From Lysinibacter sp. HNR (lineage in GTDB: Bacteria; Actinomycetota; Actinomycetes; Actinomycetales; Microbacteriaceae), in contig NZ_CP121684.1 of NCBI RefSeq assembly GCF_029760935.1, forward strand, positions 2,666,001 to 2,730,000: a stretch of DNA of 64,000 bases. Reading direction: 5' to 3'. The translations under genes and the position numbers were made by a program. Below are positions 35,910-45,645 of this stretch, one piece after another. The notes under the pieces are model-generated. The model was not told the origin of the DNA. It saw only the letters and a program-made list of their open reading frames with translations, and did no database searches. How positions within the stretch are numbered: the first letter of the stretch is position 1; each line of letters opens with the position of its first letter.

Positions 35910-37171
35910 TTCAGCGCCGATTCCCCAACCCCCGCGACCTCGCACCGCTCATGAGGTTTAAAGTACCCGAACTAAACAGCCGCAAGCGCCGTCTCGACAG
36001 AGCTCTCACCATCAACGATCTGCGCAACATCGCTCAGCGCCGCACACCCAAGGCCCCGTTTGACTACACCGACGGATCAGCGGAGGGCGAGATCTCACTC
36101 ACTCGCGCCCGACAAGCGTTCGAAGACGTCGAGTTTCACCCCTCCATCCTGCGCAACGTCGAAAACGTCACCACATCCGCCACGGTGCTGGGCGGGGAGG
36201 TTGCCCTTCCCTTTGGGATCGCACCCACCGGCTTTACTCGCATGATGCACACCGAGGGCGAGATCGCGGGAGCATCCGCTGCCGGAGCTGCGGGCATCCC
36301 GTTCGCTCTCTCCACCATGGGAACCTCCTCCATTGAGGATGTGAAAGCGGCTAACCCCACCGGGCGCAACTGGTTTCAGCTCTACATGTGGAAAGACCGT
36401 GACCGCTCGATGGCGCTTGTCGATCGCGCGGCCCGCGCAGGTTACGACACCCTTCTTGTCACGGTTGACGTTCCCGTAGCGGGGGCACGTCACCGCGATA
36501 AGCGCAACGGCATGTCCATCCCGCCCGCACTCACCCCCGGAACCGTCATCAATGCACTCCCCCGTCCCTGGTGGTGGTTTGATTTTCTCACCACCGAGCC
36601 GCTCGCATTTGCGTCTCTTGATCGCTGGTCGGGAACGGTTGCCGAACTACTCGACAGCATGTTCGACCCCACCGTCGACTTTGACGACCTGGCCTGGATT
36701 CGCGATGAGTGGCCAGGAAAGGTCGTAGTCAAGGGGGTTCAAAATCTTGAGGACGCTAAAAAACTCGCATCAATGGGTATAGACGGTATCACGCTCTCAA
36801 ACCACGGTGGACGCCAGCTCGACCGCGCTCCCATCCCCTTTCACCTGCTTCCCGAGGTTGTGCGTGAGGTGGGAGGCGACACCGAGGTTCACCTCGATAC
36901 GGGCATTATGTCGGGTGCAGATATCGTGGCCGCAGTCGCTCTCGGCGCCAAGTTCACCATGATCGGACGCGCCTACCTCTACGGCCTCATGGCTGGCGGA
37001 CGCGAGGGAGTTGACCGCACTATTGAGATCCTGCGCAGCGAAATGGTACGCACCATGAAGCTCCTCGGCGTAACAAGCCTGGAAGAGATCGGACCCCAGC
37101 ACGTCACCCAGCTACAGCGTCTCGCACCGCGACAGGCGACGAAACCGACCCGCACCAAGCAGCCACGCTAG
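35906..37171 (+). CDS. lldD: FMN-dependent alpha-hydroxy-acid (L-lactate) dehydrogenase
   Basis: 421 residues. It oxidises L-lactate or a similar L-2-hydroxyacid to the 2-oxoacid, passing electrons to the quinone pool. Motifs: [53 protein letters not shown] with the catalytic Tyr, [33 protein letters not shown] with the catalytic His and Arg, and the phosphate-binding [20 protein letters not shown]. It overlaps lldR by four bases (ATGA). The N-terminus of about 25 residues is longer than that of the E. coli enzyme. Confidence 0.9.
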   Translation: MIQRRFPNPRDLAPLMRFKVPELNSRKRRLDRALTINDLRNIAQRRTPKAPFDYTDGSAEGEISLTRARQAFEDVEFHPSILRNVENVTTSATVLGGEVALPFGIAPTGFTRMMHTEGEIAGASAAGAAGIPFALSTMGTSSIEDVKAANPTGRNWFQLYMWKDRDRSMALVDRAARAGYDTLLVTVDVPVAGARHRDKRNGMSIPPALTPGTVINALPRPWWWFDFLTTEPLAFASLDRWSGTVAELLDSMFDPTVDFDDLAWIRDEWPGKVVVKGVQNLEDAKKLASMGIDGITLSNHGGRQLDRAPIPFHLLPEVVREVGGDTEVHLDTGIMSGADIVAAVALGAKFTMIGRAYLYGLMAGGREGVDRTIEILRSEMVRTMKLLGVTSLEEIGPQHVTQLQRLAPRQATKPTRTKQPR

Positions 37172-37310
37172 TGTCGCGGGTAACGGAAACGGGTACACCT
37201 AACACCCCAAGTTGCCCTCGCGCTGGGATGCAGATTCCCCTTCACCGGCGCCCTTGTCGAGCACGTAATCCCTCAATTCCCGTTTGGCCTGCACCCTCAA
37301 GTGGGGAGTT

Positions 37311-37680
37311 GCAGTTCTTCTAGGGACAGTTCTTGCAGCCCTAGAGTTGCTAGACCGTTTCCGACGGACGAAACGGCCAGGGATGGCGACGCTCATGCCA
37401 TCATCCCTCTCTCTTTCACGATTAGGGTGAGGCGCAGCAAAACAACCTTTGTAGGAGAAGAACCTTCCCACCAACCACGGTCAAGGGCTCAACCCCCAAA
37501 GGAGAAATAACGAGCAAGCACATCTGGGAAGCATACGGTTTTTACGCACAGGAGGACTCACAGCTCAGTTAGGCGGCTGACTACTCAAGTTTGAGAAAAC
37601 GGGGTTTTCCTCTCAAGACGCACACACGACTAGCCCCCAACACACACCATCACCTAGCTATCATCACTGAACCAAAATTT
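37311..37680 (+). repeat. Repeat unit copy 1: hairpin leader plus internally deleted methyltransferase
   Basis: This copy shares blocks with the units at 38957-39839 and 41831-42060: TCTTGCAGCCCTAGAG, AAACGGCCAGGGATGG, CATCATCCCTCTCTC and AAAACAACCTT. Then comes CGAGCAAGCACATCTGGGAA, which equals the methyltransferase N-terminus of copy 2 with its ATG changed to ATA. A jump follows straight to the gene's C-terminal end (from about 37600, CTCAAGACGCACACACGA onward). About 490 bases of the methyltransferase are gone. It is a dead copy. The rest of 37172-37822 holds no supported gene. Confidence 0.7.
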
Positions 37681-37822
37681 TCCAGAGAAGCTGGAATACT
37701 CGGAGCAATTTCCCAGTTACCACATGCAAGGTTCACTCACATAACAAAACATTATTGATGAGCTGAGCAAAGAAGCTACGTGCAAAGGAGCTTCACTCAA
37801 TTATCACTAACATAGGAAAATA

Positions 37823-38857
37823 ATGAAATCGAAGATCCTGATCGCGATTGGCTCTGCTTTTCTCGTGGCGACTCTGGCCGCTTGCAGCCCGGCTGCAAGC
37901 ACACAAAGCCGACCCACAGAAACAGCCGCCGAAGAACAGAACACGGAGGAGCAGCAGGTCCCCTGGGACGGAAATACCGTCCAGCTCACCTCTCAGCAAC
38001 TGGCCGATGGTGTCTACGCTTACTATCCCGAAGACTCCGCGCAGCTTGAGCAAGAAGGGTTTCCGGTTGCAACAAGTGGCGGATTTATCATCGGAACCGA
38101 CGGCGTTCTCCTCATCGAAACAATGCTGAACGAACGCCTCTACAACCAGGTGGAAGCTCTTATCGCCGAGGCAACGGACCTTCCCATCACCTACGCGGTA
38201 AACACAAGCGCACACGGGGATCACTCCTACGGCAACATGTATCTTCCCAACGAAACGCTTATCATCCAGCATGAAAAAGCGAGCGAGTACATCAGCAACA
38301 ACATCGACGCCGATAAAGAATTTATGATTCAAAACTTTGGGGCTGGGCGCGGTATCGAAGAGGTCACGGCAACACCCGCAGACCAATTGGTGAGCACCGG
38401 CGAAACCTACAGTCTCGATCTCGGCGGCAAAACGGTTGAGATCATAGATTTTGGTTTTGCCCAAACCGGCGGGGATCTTTTTATCTGGGAACCTGAATCC
38501 CAGATTATGTGGACGGGCAACCCCATTACATCGGTAGAACCAGCGCTACCCTGGCTACTCGACGGCAATCTTGTGGGGGCTCTCGACACGCTCAAGAAGG
38601 TGCAGGAGTTCTTACCGGCAGGGGCCAGGGTGATTCCCGGGCATGGCTCGCCCACCTCCACAGAGGTGCTTCAGTGGCCCATTAGTTACATGGAGGAAAC
38701 CAAAAACCAGGTTCAGGAAGCGATCGACGCTGGACTCTCGCTTGAGGAAACCGTCGAAAAAGTTGCCCTGCCTAATTTCAGAGGATATGCGCTCTTCGAC
38801 TGGGTTCACCCCCAGCTCAGCGTTCCAGCAGCCTACGCCGATCTCTCGGCACACTAG
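37823..38857 (+). CDS. MBL-fold hydrolase lipoprotein with altered metal ligands
   Basis: 344 residues. Lipobox signal FLVATLAACSPAAS (Cys near residue 21), a Gln/Glu-rich linker, then an MBL-fold domain: GGFIIGTDGVLLIETMLNE, TYAVNTSAHGDHSYGN, GFAQTGGDLFIWEPES, IMWTGNPITSVEPALPWLLD and ARVIPGHGSPT. In classical MBL enzymes the first motif is HxHxDH; here it is SAHGDH, the expected His of the second block is not visible, and the bridging Asp is Asn (TGN). One or both metal sites may be changed, though this may be normal for the subgroup. It would act outside the membrane. Start follows TAGGAAAATA. Confidence 0.82.
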   Translation: MKSKILIAIGSAFLVATLAACSPAASTQSRPTETAAEEQNTEEQQVPWDGNTVQLTSQQLADGVYAYYPEDSAQLEQEGFPVATSGGFIIGTDGVLLIETMLNERLYNQVEALIAEATDLPITYAVNTSAHGDHSYGNMYLPNETLIIQHEKASEYISNNIDADKEFMIQNFGAGRGIEEVTATPADQLVSTGETYSLDLGGKTVEIIDFGFAQTGGDLFIWEPESQIMWTGNPITSVEPALPWLLDGNLVGALDTLKKVQEFLPAGARVIPGHGSPTSTEVLQWPISYMEETKNQVQEAIDAGLSLEETVEKVALPNFRGYALFDWVHPQLSVPAAYADLSAH

Positions 38858-38956
38858 TCAATAATGCGGAAACAACATTATCCACAGGCAGGTTCACTGA
38901 ACAGGTCGCCCTACTTTTGAAGCTGTTTCAAACCCTTCATTCCAAGACACCTAAAG

Positions 38957-39205
38957 TGCAGAGGACCCTGGAAATACCAGGGTCCTCAGAAAAAGAGAGG
39001 CAGCACGGTGACCATCATTTCCATTTGCTTGCCGCTCTTCCACCGGCAGGTCTTGCAGCCCTAGAGCTGCAAGACCGTCTCTGGCGGAAGTAGCGGCCAG
39101 GGATGGTGGCGTAACAGACGATCATCCCTGTCTCTCATTCAAAGCGAGGATGGAGCGCATCGAAAAACAACCTTATGTCAGCGAACGAGCTGTGCCATTA
39201 GCCAC
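38957..39205 (+). repeat. Repeat unit copy 2: structured leader of the methyltransferase pseudogene
   Basis: Three stems can be drawn. The first is GAGGACCCTGG/CCAGGGTCCTC at 38961-38987 (11 bp, perfect). The second is GTCTTGCAG/CTGCAAGAC at 39050-39075 (9 bp, perfect). The third is CAGGGATG/CATCCCTG at 39098-39130. A possible short ORF starts at GTG 39008 after AGAGAGGCAGCAC. The same order of elements occurs in copies 1 and 3. The first stem may also terminate the MBL gene transcript. Confidence 0.65.
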
Positions 39206-39233
39206 GATGAAAAGCTCAACCCCGAGAGGAAAA

Positions 39234-39839
39234 ATGACGAGCAAGCGCATCAGGGAAGCATACGGTTTCTAATCACGAAAGTATGTTGCGAAGCTTGGCT
39301 CCATAGACAATCTGGTGCCCGAAGACATCTCACTGATCGCTGCCTGGGGGCAAAGTGTAACGGGGCGCGCCATTGATACTAGATCCGGCCCGGGCCACTG
39401 GACCGAGCTCTTGCGAGCGCAGGGGGTGGATATCTCGGGGATAGACCTCGTTCCAGAGTTTATTGCATCTGCACGCGAGCGTTTTCCACGGTCTCGCTAT
39501 TGCCTGGGGAGCGTGAGCGAGCTACCCACCGCAGACGGAGAACTCGGTGGGATACTGGCGTGGTACTCACTTATTCACTCGCATCCAGACGAGACAACAG
39601 CGACTCTACGGGAGTTTTCAAGGGTGCTACGGCCCGGTGGGTCATTACTCGTCAGCGCCTTTCAGGGCGCACAGGCATCCACCTTCGATCACGCAATTGT
39701 AGAAGCCTACTATTGGTCGGTTGAGGATCTGAGACACAAGCTCGAGGAAACAGGTTTCTCCCCCCTCGAGACGCACACACGAACAGCTCCCGACACACGC
39801 CCTCACCTGGCTATCGTCGCCGAACGGAAAATTCGCTAG
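39234..39839 (+). pseudogene. Class I SAM-dependent methyltransferase with nonsense codon
   Basis: From ATG 39234 (after GAGAGGA), MTSKRIREAYGF is followed by an in-frame TAA (39270-39272). The frame then continues as SRKYVAKLGSIDNLVPEDI into a methyltransferase: ISGIDLVPEFIASARERF, LPTADGELGGILAWYSLIHS, EFSRVLRPGGSLLVSAFQG. The family N-terminus is therefore cut by a stop. The glycine-rich loop is also damaged (IDTRSGPGHW instead of the usual DxGCGPGHW). A shorter product from GTG 39315 is conceivable but would lack the first helix. I judge it a pseudogene, the best-preserved copy of the repeated unit. Confidence 0.72.
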
Positions 39840-39869
39840 GGCAAGTCTCCCCTGTCTGCAGCTGAAAGG

Positions 39870-41666
39870 TCAGCCGTGCTTTGCCTGATCTGAATCGTGG
39901 GGTTTCTCGGGGATTTTCTGATCATCCGCCGCTCCTGCATGCCTACCCTGAGGTAAAGCGTGTGCGCCCTCGCCGTCCTCGGGGGTGTGCGTAGTCCCGT
40001 TCGATCCGGCCTGGGCATGGGTCTGTTCTTCGAGGGGTGTTTGCTGACGTAGTGCGGTTGGCTTGAAGAACCAAGTGAGGACAAAAGCAAGTGCGGCCAC
40101 GCAGAGGGTGACGGTAAAGACACTGATTGACGCATTGTTAAAACCGATGAGGAAGGGTTCAACCAATCGATGGTCGGCCCCGTTCAAGAAAGAGGTGTCT
40201 CCATCAAGACTTGCACTGAGCGAGCTTCCGTTTCCGGACTCTCCCTCCTTAAGAACCTTGATAATTCCGGCGTTTGCGGGATCCGTGACAACCTTGGGAT
40301 CGGTAAGAGCCTCTTTTAGCTGGGCTTGCACTGACGGCTCTGCAAAAGCGTTGGGAAGGGTTGTTGACATCCGACTGAAAAGCACGGAAAAGACCACGGC
40401 TGTTCCCAGTGTTCCGCCCATCTGCCGGAAAAACGTCGCGGAAGAGGTGGCAACCCCCATGTCGGTTGCTCCCACTGAGTTTTGTGACGCGATCGTGAGG
40501 GTTTGGATAAGTTGCCCCAGACCTAACCCGATAAAGACCATTCCGGTGTAGAGGGTGGGGAGAGGGTTGTCCTGGCTGAGGGTAAGGAAGAGCCCGAAAC
40601 CGATACACAAGAGAGCAGTACCAAGAACCGGAAAGATTCGATACTTTCCCGTGCGGGCAATGATCTGACCACTGGTGATTGTCGCAACCATGATGCCGAG
40701 GACGAGGGGGAGCATTTGGAGTCCGGCCTGCGTGGGGGTTGATCCGTTGACCAATTGCAAATAAAGCGGAACCATAAGGAGCGCGCCGAACATTGCAAAT
40801 CCCACAAACAGGCCGATGATCGTTGCCATGCGGAAGGTCGGGTGCCTGAAGAGTTTGAGAGGGATCAGGGCTGATTCTCCCGCTTTTTTCTCACAGAGAA
40901 TAAACGCGATGATACCGACGATTGAGACGGAATAACACAGGAGGGCTCGAGGCGAGACCCATCCCCAGGTGCGACCCTGCTCGGCCACGACAAGCAGCGG
41001 AACCACCCCAATAATGATGGTCAGGGCGCCCCACCAATCAATCACCGATTGGCGTTTAATAAAGGGGTATCTCAGCAGCGCAATCACCACAATGATGGCG
41101 ATGATAGCCACAGGAACGTTAATGAGGAAGACCCACCGCCATCCGGGTATACCCAAGATATGTGGGGTGCCCGAAAGAAGACCACCGAGAATAGGACCGA
41201 CGACGCTTGCGATTCCATAAACCGCGAGGAAAAAACCCTGGTATTTCGCTCGCTGACGTGGCGCGAGAATATCGCCCATGATCGCGAGAGGAAGGGCCAT
41301 AAGACCACCGGCTCCGAGACCTTGAAACGCCCGAAATGCCGCTAGTTGATACATGGTCGATGAGAGGGATGCCAAAATCGATCCGGAAATAAAGAGCACG
41401 ATCGCGATAATAAAGAGCACTCGGCGCCCATAGATATCCGAAAGTTTTCCATAAATGGGGGTGCTGACCGTGCTCGTGATGAGGTACGCAGTTGTTACCC
41501 AGGCCTGGAGGCTCAACCCGTCAAGGTCATCGGCGATGGTACGCATTGAGGTGCTCACAACGGTTTGATCAAGGGCACCGAGGAACATGCCAAGCATGAG
41601 ACCAATAATGACAAAGACTATCTGACGTTGGCTCATTACAGGTTTTGTCTCTAGAACGCTTGTCAT
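39870..41666 (-). CDS. DHA2-family (14-span) MFS drug exporter
   Basis: 598 residues with about fourteen membrane spans. Signatures: GLMLGMFLGALDQTVVSTSM in span 1 (motif D1 of the DHA2 family), then YGKLSDIYGRRVLF (motif A) and FRAFQGLGAGGLMALPLAIM (motif C-like). A polar cytosolic tail rich in His, Thr and Gln ends the protein. It exports drugs or lipophilic cations using the proton gradient. An inverted repeat at 41681-41708, just before the start, is a likely operator. Confidence 0.9.
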   Translation of the reverse strand: MTSVLETKPVMSQRQIVFVIIGLMLGMFLGALDQTVVSTSMRTIADDLDGLSLQAWVTTAYLITSTVSTPIYGKLSDIYGRRVLFIIAIVLFISGSILASLSSTMYQLAAFRAFQGLGAGGLMALPLAIMGDILAPRQRAKYQGFFLAVYGIASVVGPILGGLLSGTPHILGIPGWRWVFLINVPVAIIAIIVVIALLRYPFIKRQSVIDWWGALTIIIGVVPLLVVAEQGRTWGWVSPRALLCYSVSIVGIIAFILCEKKAGESALIPLKLFRHPTFRMATIIGLFVGFAMFGALLMVPLYLQLVNGSTPTQAGLQMLPLVLGIMVATITSGQIIARTGKYRIFPVLGTALLCIGFGLFLTLSQDNPLPTLYTGMVFIGLGLGQLIQTLTIASQNSVGATDMGVATSSATFFRQMGGTLGTAVVFSVLFSRMSTTLPNAFAEPSVQAQLKEALTDPKVVTDPANAGIIKVLKEGESGNGSSLSASLDGDTSFLNGADHRLVEPFLIGFNNASISVFTVTLCVAALAFVLTWFFKPTALRQQTPLEEQTHAQAGSNGTTHTPEDGEGAHALPQGRHAGAADDQKIPEKPHDSDQAKHG

Positions 41667-41680
41667 ATCTACATTCTCTC

Positions 41681-41708
41681 TACAAATTATACTGATTGAT
41701 AATTTACA
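41681..41708. promoter_or_regulatory. Inverted repeat upstream of the MFS exporter gene
   Basis: TACAAATTAT and ATAATTTACA, separated by eight bases, form an imperfect palindrome (8 of 10 pairs) 15 bases before the exporter start. This size and position suit a TetR- or MarR-type repressor. No regulator gene lies next to the exporter. Confidence 0.5.
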
Positions 41709-41830
41709 TCTTAGGGCTAATCGTCTGTGATGGGAGAAGAAACCGAGAGAACGTTATACCCAGATAGATTTATCGAATAGGTATCCCCAATCAGGTGGGT
41801 GCTTCAAATCCCTCACTCGTAGAGATCTAG

Positions 41831-42060
41831 AATGCAGAGGGTCCTGGAACTACAAGGACCTTCTGAAGAAGAGAGGCAGCACGATGACAGTAGCTTCAAT
41901 AATCACTTTGCTTGCCACCCTCCCGCCCACGGTACTTGCAACCCTAGAATTTCAAGACCGTTTCCTGCGGAAGTAGCGGCCAGGATGGTGGTAATTCACA
42001 CCATCATTGCTGCCTCTCTTCATGAGCAAGACGAACAAAACCGAAAAACAACCATTCATT
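41831..42060 (+). repeat. Repeat unit copy 3: truncated leader, no methyltransferase
   Basis: It shares with copy 2 the blocks TGCAGAGGGTCCTGG, AGAGAGGCAGCACGATGAC, TTGCTTGCC, CTTGCAACCCTAGA, CAAGACCGT, GCGGAAGTAGCGGCCAGG, ATGGTGGTAATTCACACCAT and CCGAAAAACAACC. After that the similarity ends and no methyltransferase follows. A 30-codon frame at 41884-41976 (MTVASIITLLATLPPTVLAT, ending TAG) has a ribosome-site-like AGAGAGGCAG before it. In copy 2 the corresponding frame is shifted, so its coding status is uncertain. Confidence 0.65.
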
Positions 42061-42160
42061 CCGTCAACACGAACACCCCATGGTTGGCATCCCGCGGAGC
42101 GGGCTCGTCAGTGGCTATGCACCACGACAGAGCCATCCGGTGGTACACGGAAGACGCACC

Positions 42161-43585
<1,425 letters not shown>

Positions 43586-43795
43586 TTAGCATTCTGCGGG
43601 GGCCATAATGACCCGCGTCACGCTCCTGTTCGCGCGCCAAATATACCCGACTGCCGCACGCCGGGAAGACAGCGGCGAGCGACCGCAGGCTTAACATCGG
43701 AAGGGCCTTGGCTCACGACATCAAGCCTTACCCGGAGAGCCTCGGCGCATGACAGCAAGCCTCACGCCAGAAACAGCCTTTGCCACCGTAAATAA

Positions 43796-45544
43796 CTACT
43801 TTCCCCGTACCAAAAGGGCGGTGTGCAGCGCACTCACGACCTCCCCATCGTCGAGACTCATCCCCAAGAGATCTTCAATCAGATCAATGCGCTGATAAAA
43901 CACGGAGCGGGACAGGTGGCTTTTTGCGGCGGCGCGAGTTCGATTACCCGGATGCTGCACATACGAGCCTAAAACGGAGAGAAGGTCTCCGCCGTGCGTC
44001 AGATCGTACTCGATAAGCGGCTTGAGTAATTGCTCCGCGTGAGAGTGGAGCCGGGGGTCTGAGCCCAGCGCGGTCACGAGCCGGAGGAGCGGACGGTTAT
44101 CGGATCGATACAGGGTGATGCCCCTTTCTCGCACGTCGTTCCTGCTCCGCAGCAGTTCCGCCGCCTCCTCGAGAGATACTAAAAGCCCCGTTATCCTGCG
44201 AGACTCGGCACCAATTGCAGCTTCTAACCGAGCAAGCCCCGTCTCGACGGTAAAGGTTTTGAGCAGGAGACTCCCCAACTCATCTATCGAGACGGCCGAA
44301 GAAATCGAGAGCGCTAGCATCAACTGAGGGTTGTGTCCGTTGGGATGACCGCCCGCAACCGCAACCGCACCCGAGGCATCCGCGGCGCGTAGGGCAAAGC
44401 GGATGTTCTGGGGAGTTGGTTCAGCTCTGATGGCCATCCCCACCAGCACCCTCCCGCGTAGGGGGATACCGGCGGCCTCAAACCTTTCGCGCACCGCCCC
44501 CTCGGTGCTGTAGCGACCTCCCATGAGGGAGTGGAGGAGGTCCTGCTGACCTCGCCGCAGCCACTCATCATCCTCCTTATCCGAGAGGCGACTCAGGGCA
44601 AGGGCAACGGCACCCTGTTCAAGCACCGTGGATCTCCCCGCCGGATGCTCGTTTCCCGGCAGTGCGATGAGATACCCCCAGCGGGTTCCTCTGGCCTCGA
44701 CGGGGACAATCAGCCACTCATCGCTGCTCTCTCCCAGAGTGTGGCTACTCGCCCCCGGGATACGATTCGCCTCCACAGCATAAGTATTCGTTCTCGGGCT
44801 ATGAGACTCCTGCGCAACCCGACGGTGAGCATTCCGCGAGCGCAGTTCCCAGTTCTCCAAGAGCGTGTCTTCGGAAACACCGGGGCCTCCCAGCGCCACG
44901 ACACGATGGCTCAGGTCTTCGAGAATAACGGGCGAGCCCAGTAGATCTCCCAATTGTTGCAGGATGTAGGGGGCCGGGCTTCCGCGCAGACTGAGGCCGG
45001 TAAAGAGGGTGTGCAATTCGGCACGCGCGCGCAGAGCCTCCGTCTGATCGGAGAGAATCCGGCGGTGCACCTGTTCGGTGACGGAGACAAATTTGACCTC
45101 CCGGCGCAAACGGACGAGCGGAAAATCGTGTGCGCGACAGGCTCGCACCATCGCGGGTGGGGCCTCCTCGTGGTGTCGCACCGTCTCCAGCATCAGGCCG
45201 ACCGCTCCGGCTTGCACCAGGCTGCGGATGTAGCGATCGGGCGAGTCTCCGGATGTGTCCCATCGACCTCCGGTGCTGAGAAGCAATTCTCCCCCGTCAA
45301 GCAGGGAGGCAACACTCATACTATCGCTCACGTGAACCCAACGAATCGGCCTGCCCAGGTGATTTTCCCCGGCAAGAATCTCGGGGAGTCCCCGCGCAAC
45401 CACGGGGAACGAGAGGACTTCCCGCAGGGTGGGGAGGGGAACAAGCGTGGTGTCTAGGTCGCGAGAACGCCCGACATCCGACGCCTCACCCACACCCTCC
45501 ATACGATCTGTCTGAATTTGATCAAATGAATGACGTTTTGACAT
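43796..45544 (-). CDS. PucR-family transcriptional regulator
   Basis: 582 residues from ATG 45542-45544, which follows GGAGAACGTCG. The N-terminal PucR ligand domain runs over about residues 35-170 (LREVLSFPVVARGLPEILAG, then RWVHVSDSMSVASLLDGGEL and LLSTGGRW). The middle GGDEF-like region (VLVGMAIRAEPTPQ) precedes a C-terminal PucR helix-turn-helix (VLGSYVQHPGNRTRAAAKSH, then LSRSVFYQRIDLIEDLLG). Such regulators control purine, amino acid or GABA use. It is divergent from mmsA with about 100 bases between starts, so it likely activates the mmsA-aminotransferase pair. Confidence 0.92.
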   Translation of the reverse strand: MSKRHSFDQIQTDRMEGVGEASDVGRSRDLDTTLVPLPTLREVLSFPVVARGLPEILAGENHLGRPIRWVHVSDSMSVASLLDGGELLLSTGGRWDTSGDSPDRYIRSLVQAGAVGLMLETVRHHEEAPPAMVRACRAHDFPLVRLRREVKFVSVTEQVHRRILSDQTEALRARAELHTLFTGLSLRGSPAPYILQQLGDLLGSPVILEDLSHRVVALGGPGVSEDTLLENWELRSRNAHRRVAQESHSPRTNTYAVEANRIPGASSHTLGESSDEWLIVPVEARGTRWGYLIALPGNEHPAGRSTVLEQGAVALALSRLSDKEDDEWLRRGQQDLLHSLMGGRYSTEGAVRERFEAAGIPLRGRVLVGMAIRAEPTPQNIRFALRAADASGAVAVAGGHPNGHNPQLMLALSISSAVSIDELGSLLLKTFTVETGLARLEAAIGAESRRITGLLVSLEEAAELLRSRNDVRERGITLYRSDNRPLLRLVTALGSDPRLHSHAEQLLKPLIEYDLTHGGDLLSVLGSYVQHPGNRTRAAAKSHLSRSVFYQRIDLIEDLLGMSLDDGEVVSALHTALLVRGK

Positions 45545-45645
45545 CGACGTTCTCCAATCCGCTCTGTAATCATAGCTAATAGGGAAGAAAACTGCCCGGA
45601 CAAAATGTCCTAGTAGCACCAAAAACTCGCGAGGAGCACCCACAG

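Noticed and set aside
39315-39839. Intact methyltransferase from the GTG start
   Set aside because: The family N-terminus lies upstream in the same frame, interrupted by TAA, and the glycine loop is altered, so a pseudogene is the better call.
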